Assembly (NCBI RefSeq): GCF_035938995.1 | Contig: NZ_DASZGI010000070.1 | Span: 13,286 to 77,285, forward strand | DNA length: 64,000 nt | Direction of reading: 5' to 3' | DNA from: DASZGI01 sp035938995 | Lineage (GTDB): Bacteria; Actinomycetota; Actinomycetes; Streptomycetales; Catenulisporaceae | In this document: positions 15,001 to 21,000 of the stretch, in pieces | Layout of the letters: the number at the start of each line of letters is the position of its first letter | Numbering within the stretch: the stretch's first letter is position 1 | Translations under genes and position numbers: made by a program | Notes under the pieces: generated by a model | What the model saw: the letters and a program-made list of their open reading frames with translations, nothing else | The model's database searches: none | What the model was told of the DNA's origin: nothing

Positions 15001-18000
15001 GGACCCCAACGACCCGCGGACCGACGTGTACAACCCGCTGGTCGCCGCGCTTTTCAAGCCCGGCGCGCTCGGCCGGGACGCATTGCCCTACCTGTTCTCG
15101 TATCAGACGTCCACCCGGGAGCTGGAATTCCTGGTGTCCCCGGACGGGTTCACCTCGCCCGTCCTGGTGGTCGAAGGTGGAGCGCGCGGGGACATCCGCG
15201 GGACCGTGACGATGAACTACGAGCTGCTCAACCCGCGCATCCTGGGCGAGTCGCGCGGCTGGGTGGAGACCGTGGACTACGGCTTCCGCGAATTCAACAG
15301 CAACGACTCCACCGGTTCCAGCCAGAGCGGGAACCTGAACGGCGGATTCGGACTGAACATAGGCGCGCGGCCGGGCCAGCCTCCGAACGCGGCCGGGCAT
15401 CTCACGTTCAACGCCTCTGCCGGCGGCGCGCTGGGCCACTCCATCGCCAACAGCAGTTTCGCGGTGCTCAAGACGATGCCCTGGCACCGCCCCCAGAACC
15501 AGCCGGCCGTGCGGCTGCACGTGTCATCGGACGTGAAGGTGACCGTGCGGGTGAACGCGCACGTCGAGGGGCCGGGCCCCGTGCTCCCATGGGAGGCGTC
15601 CGACGGCGCGGTCGAGCTTTCCTTCCTGGTGAAGGGCGGGGCCGAGTTCGCCCTGTCGCCGGAAGCATCGATTGGGAAGGGTCTGGTCAATCCGCGCGGC
15701 ATGACGATCCCGTCCGGTGTCTTCGCGGTGGCGCACGGCGCGAAGGACACCCTGGGCGTCGAGGACAGCCCGATCACGGATGTGGCGGAAATGTACAACC
15801 TGGGCGGAGTGGACCCCGCACGCCACTTCGTCGTATACGCGAACGTCATTCCCGCGGACGGCACGTTCGTCGTCGGGGACAGGGCTTTGAGTCCCGATGT
15901 GTTCAGCCGGCAGGTCTTTGCCGACCGTGTCTTGACCGACCACATCGTGGTGCTCCTCGCCCCCCAGGGCGACCTCGCGGTGGAGGGATCTCGGTCAGCC
16001 GCCGAGCAGATGGCGAGAGAGACCGGCCTGCCCGTCCTGGCCACCGAAGGCGGTGTGAGATGGACCCGCGACGGCTCGATCCAGGCGTATACCCTCCCGG
16101 GGGGCGAGTTGGGGCCGGGCGGGGAAGGGGCCCAGTGGCGTCTGCTGACCCCGCGCGGCGACGTGGTCGAGACAACGATCCACGGCCACGTTCTCGATCA
16201 GGCACTGATCGACATCGAAAGGCGCCGGGCGCAGGCGACAGCCGGTCCGCAGCTTACCGCCGGGCCGGCGGCGCATCCTGATGCGGCACGCCTGCCCGAC
16301 CGCCCGGCGCAGCCGGAGCGCCGTGTCTCCACTCCGAGGGCGACGACGCCTTCAGCTCTACCGGTCAGCCCTAGGCGGCGTTCTCTCCTTGGCGAGGTGC
16401 CCGCGGCTACCGCGCATCGATTGGCGGGCTTTTCGCCGCCCTCGTCTCGTCCCGAGTCGCCGTCCGGACCGCGGGCCGCGTCGCCGCCCGGGGCGCCGTT
16501 CGAGGCGCTGTCCGGGGCGCGGGGCGAGTTGCCGCGAGAGACCGCCGCATCGCCGACCCCTTCGCGGTCCCGGAGCGGGTCTCTGCTGGGCGCGGCGGCC
16601 AGAGTACGGAGCGGGTCGTGGGCGATGTCGCCGAGAGAGTTGCTCGGGCTAGGTCCTCAGCGACCTCGTCCCACCGATATTCCCCGCCTGGAAACCGGTG
16701 CGGACACCGTTGGTCGCCGGACCCGGTTCTACATCGACCCGTCCGAGCAGTCGCCCGAGTCCCCTTCGCCGTCGGTGTCAAGCCCCGAATCGAGGCGTGC
16801 GCCGTGGCGGTCCCGGATCGCCGCGGGAGAGGGTATTCGGCTACGTCGCCGCGCTTCGGGACTCGGAGAGGACCCGGTCGAGTACGTCGTCGAGCCCTCC
16901 AGGCCGCCGTCGCCGGAGGTCTCTGGGCCGCATGTTTCGCCGTCGGAGTCGCCGTCGGAGTCGCCGTTCGCTTCGCGGCGCGCTTCGGCGTCCGCGCCGA
17001 GGTGGCCTCTTGCGGAGGGGCAGGTGCCCAGTCCGCCGCGGTCGCGGACCGTTTCGCGGCGTCCTTCGATGTATATGGGGTCGATTCCCGAGCGCCTTGC
17101 CGAGCGTTGGGCGGCGGAACGCCAGGCGGAGGAGCGGGTCAGCCCGCCGACGTCCGAGCCCTCGTCACCAACCTCATCGCGCCTGGGCGGGGTGCCCGGG
17201 TCCCGGCAGGAGGGGAGGAGCGAAGGGAGAGTGGTTCCGGCGGCCGACGACAGCGCGCAGATTGCCGCTCGGGAGGAGATCGCCGCCCAGGAGGAGTTTG
17301 TCGGCACGCAGAGGGCCGCGATCGCCGCCCGGGATGCCTTGGACGAGGCGCGACGGGTGTTGGAAGAGGGCGGGGGAGCGGGAAGGTCCGACGCCCCGGA
17401 CCCTCTTCAGGCGGTCCGCCAAGCGGAAGCGGACTTGGCTAGCGCCCGGGCCAGGCATCAGCGGGCTGAGGCAGAGATGCTGCGGCTGGGCCTGGAGACT
17501 GATGTCGCGGGTGGCCCGGTTGTGGGCGGGATCCGCCTGCGGGAGCCTGCGCCGGCTCGGCTGGCTCCGCGGAGCGAGGTCCCACCGCGGCCGGACCCAG
17601 CGACCTCGGCCGTGTCCCGCGGGCCGGCGGCCAGGCGGCTGCTTGAGGAGGGCTTCGTCGCTCAGCGGGTGGCGCACATTGAGGGGCGTGAGACTGTTGC
17701 GCGCGAGGAGCAGGGTTCGGTGCCCTCCCCGTCCGCGCCGCCGTCGAGCCATGTGTCGTCGCGGGAGGTCTCGCCGGAGGCGCAGTCGGCGCCGGCAGAC
17801 GCTCCGTCGCGTGAGTACTCCGCCCCGGCGCCCCCCGAATATGGGTCGTCCGGCGGTGCGGAGGGGCTGCCGCGCATGCAATTCGAGGGCCGTGCGGATA
17901 CAAGCGTGAGAGAGGAGTTCGGGAGCTCGGTCATGTCGTCGGGCTCGGCGTGGGCTGTGCTCGATCGCGGCGACGAATTGGCCCGGGCGGAGCAGGTCAC

Positions 18001-21000
18001 CGTGCCGGACGGGTGGCGGGCGGTCGGGGTTCACCTGGACGCGGAGACCGGCGGGGCCTTCGTGGCCGGGCGGGCCCTGACGGTGCATCAGAGTGTCGAG
18101 TTGCTGGAGCCGTTGGCGCGGCGACTGCGCGATAGCGAGCAGTCGATGGCGTTGGTGGCGTGCGGCGGTGATCGGCTGGCGCGGGCGTTGTCCACTCGGG
18201 TGCCGGGGCTGCGGGTGGCGTCGTTCAATGACTTTGCGGTGCAGCTGCGGGACGGGCGGGTGGTTGCCGGCGACTCGACGGGGCGGGTGCGTTTGCCAGA
18301 CGTGGTTCCCTGGTGGCTGGCCGAGGCGGACCGTGAGCACGTGCCGGGGGTGCGGGTGTGGCTCATCGGGCAGATCCAGCCCGGGGCGCCGGGGCGGGTG
18401 CTGCACGATGTGCTGGCGTCGCGGCCGGCCGACCCGGCAGCTGAAACCGTGAGCCGCGCCGAAACGGCCGACGCATACGTCTGGACGGATTTCATCGGGG
18501 GTTCGGACCGGTTGGTGCCCTCGCGGTTCGAGCTGCGGACGGTCGGGTCCCACCCCGGGACGCCGCTGACGACGCATGGGGCACGTGACTTCCTGATACG
18601 CAACGGTTTCGGCGTCGAGCAGAACAGGGAAGCAGCGCTGAATCTGTTCCTGCACGGCACGCAAATGGAGGGGAGGGCGTTCTCGGACAACTGGTTCGGA
18701 GCGTTCGTGCTGAATCACCGGCTTGACGCAGTCGCGGCGCAGCTGGAGCGAGTCGCGCCGGAGTACTACGACCCGGAGCGCCATGCACCGTTCGATCAGC
18801 GGGTGTATCTAGACGCGCACGGGCAGGTTCAGATTCTCCCCGAGGAGGAATTCCACACCGGCCTGGCGCGCATGCCGTTGGAGGACAGCGAATACGAGCA
18901 CGAATTCGGCGATGAAACGCCCTTCCGGGACGCCGAAGTCCTCTCGCAGTGGGTACCCACGGGCGCGCGCGTCACGCAGGTCCCGCCCGAGTCGGTGGGT
19001 TTCAGCGGTACCAGGCGGGAATACCTGCCAGAGGAACTGGCGGCGACCCGGTTCCCGGCGGGATACTCGTTCGCTCCGAACGACGGGGTGCAGAATCCTC
19101 CCCTGTATTTCCGGTCTGACCACCAGCCGTTGTTCCGTTTGGACCGGCGTTCGAAGGGGTTCGTGTTCGGCCTGGGCTTCTTGCCCGGCAAGCGGGTGCT
19201 TCCCTCGAGCGTGGATGAGTATGAGCGCAATAAGCAGTCCACCGGCCTCATCAGCACCACGCGATCATCCGAGTGGCAGCCGCAGTTTTCTTGGGCTGTG
19301 CGGCCCGGGGGAATCGTCTCCCGCTATGAGATCGATGCGCCCGGCGGACTCGACGTCCACGCGACCCTGGGCAAGGTGACTCCATATCAGCCGACCTGGC
19401 TCGACGTCTCGTTCTGGGACGGAATCCGGCCGGAGTACATCAGAAGCGTGCAGGAAGGCAGGCTGTTCGGGCCACAGGGCGAGCCCATTTTGGAATTACC
19501 GGAAAAAGACCCGGTAACGGGTAATGCGCCTATGGCCGATGGGCAGTTCGTGTGGGGAGAGGTGACGACGCGCGCCGACTGGCTGAGGGGGAACGTGTCA
19601 CCGTTGCCACCGCACGTGGATGCGGAGACTGCGGTCCTGCTGTCGTCGCATCGCTTTGACAAGTGGGTCGGCGAGGCGTTGCCGACGGGATTCGTTCTGG
19701 TGAATCGTGCCGAGGACGTGGGCATGGCTGACGCGCTTCCGCGCATGCCCGGCTACATGACGATCGCGTTGCACAACGACCCGGCCGTTCCCGGGAACTA
19801 TCTGGTGCGGGGGAGGAGTTTCCCGGCGGCGGAGTTGGCGCCGGCACTGGCTAAGCGGGTCGGGCAGGAGGCGCGGGGCGTGGTGATCGTATCCAGTCAC
19901 GGTGCGGAGTTGGGGCGGGCGCTGGTCGAGGCGGTGGCTGCCACAGACCGGCGAGACCTGGTGGTGATGAGCACCGCCGGGCGGGTATGGCAGATTCCCG
20001 GAGGAGACGTGCGGGTCCGCGCCGCTGACGCCGCGGGGCCGGAAGGAGCGGTCGTCGCGCCATGGAGCTCAGAATGGCGTCCCGAGGTAAATCCGCAGCG
20101 TGTCTGGAGCGCCCAAGACGGTTCCGGGAGGGTGGAGTACGTCGGCAGCGAATTGAAGAGGGCATACGAGTCGGCGGGCTACCGGTTCGGCAACCTTGAC
20201 AACCCCGACGACCGGGCCACCTCGTCGCCGTTCGCGTCGAAGGCACTTTCGATGGGCCCTTACTCGTGGGACGGAGCACCGGGACCCGCCGAGCACGGCC
20301 CTGACATCCAGCCCGCGGCCCCGCGTTCGACGCCTTTCGATTCGCGTCTGGAGCAGGAACCCCCGTCGGTCGCCGCCCGTCCGGCGCGGCCGGTCGTGGC
20401 CGCGGGTGCGTTCGGTCCTCCGGTAGCCGGGACCGAGTCGGGGTGGAGAGTGGATCCCGGCGCGGAGCACGCGCCGATCTGGACCGGGGATGTGGCGGTG
20501 CCCGATGGTTGGCGGCCGGTGGCGGTGCGGTTGGACCACGTTACGGGCGGAGTGCTGGCCGACGGGCAGCCGCTGTCGCGAGAGCAGAGTATTGAATTGC
20601 TGCGACCGGTGGCCGAGAGCGTCCGCGACGGCGGCGAGTCGCTGGTGTTGGTGGCGTCCGGCGGAGACTGGTTGGCGCGGGAGTTGTCAGGCCGGGTCCC
20701 CGGCCTGGATGTCGCTGTGGTCAATGAGACGGCGGTGCGCCATCCGGATGATGTGACCTCGGCTACCGCCGGTCCGCACGTGCCGGATGTGGGGCGCCTG
20801 TCGAAGGGCGCGGTGTGGAACACCGGAATCCAGGTGGCTGAAGGCGTCAACCGGCTGCCGGGCGACGGGGTCGCGCCCGCACCGAAGGGCGGCGGCGAGG
20901 TGATGATGACCACGGAGAGCGCACGGGAACTGCTGGCCCGGCACGGCTTCCCGGTCACGCCGCAAAAGCTCGCTGTGCTGGATCTGTATCTGCATCAGTC

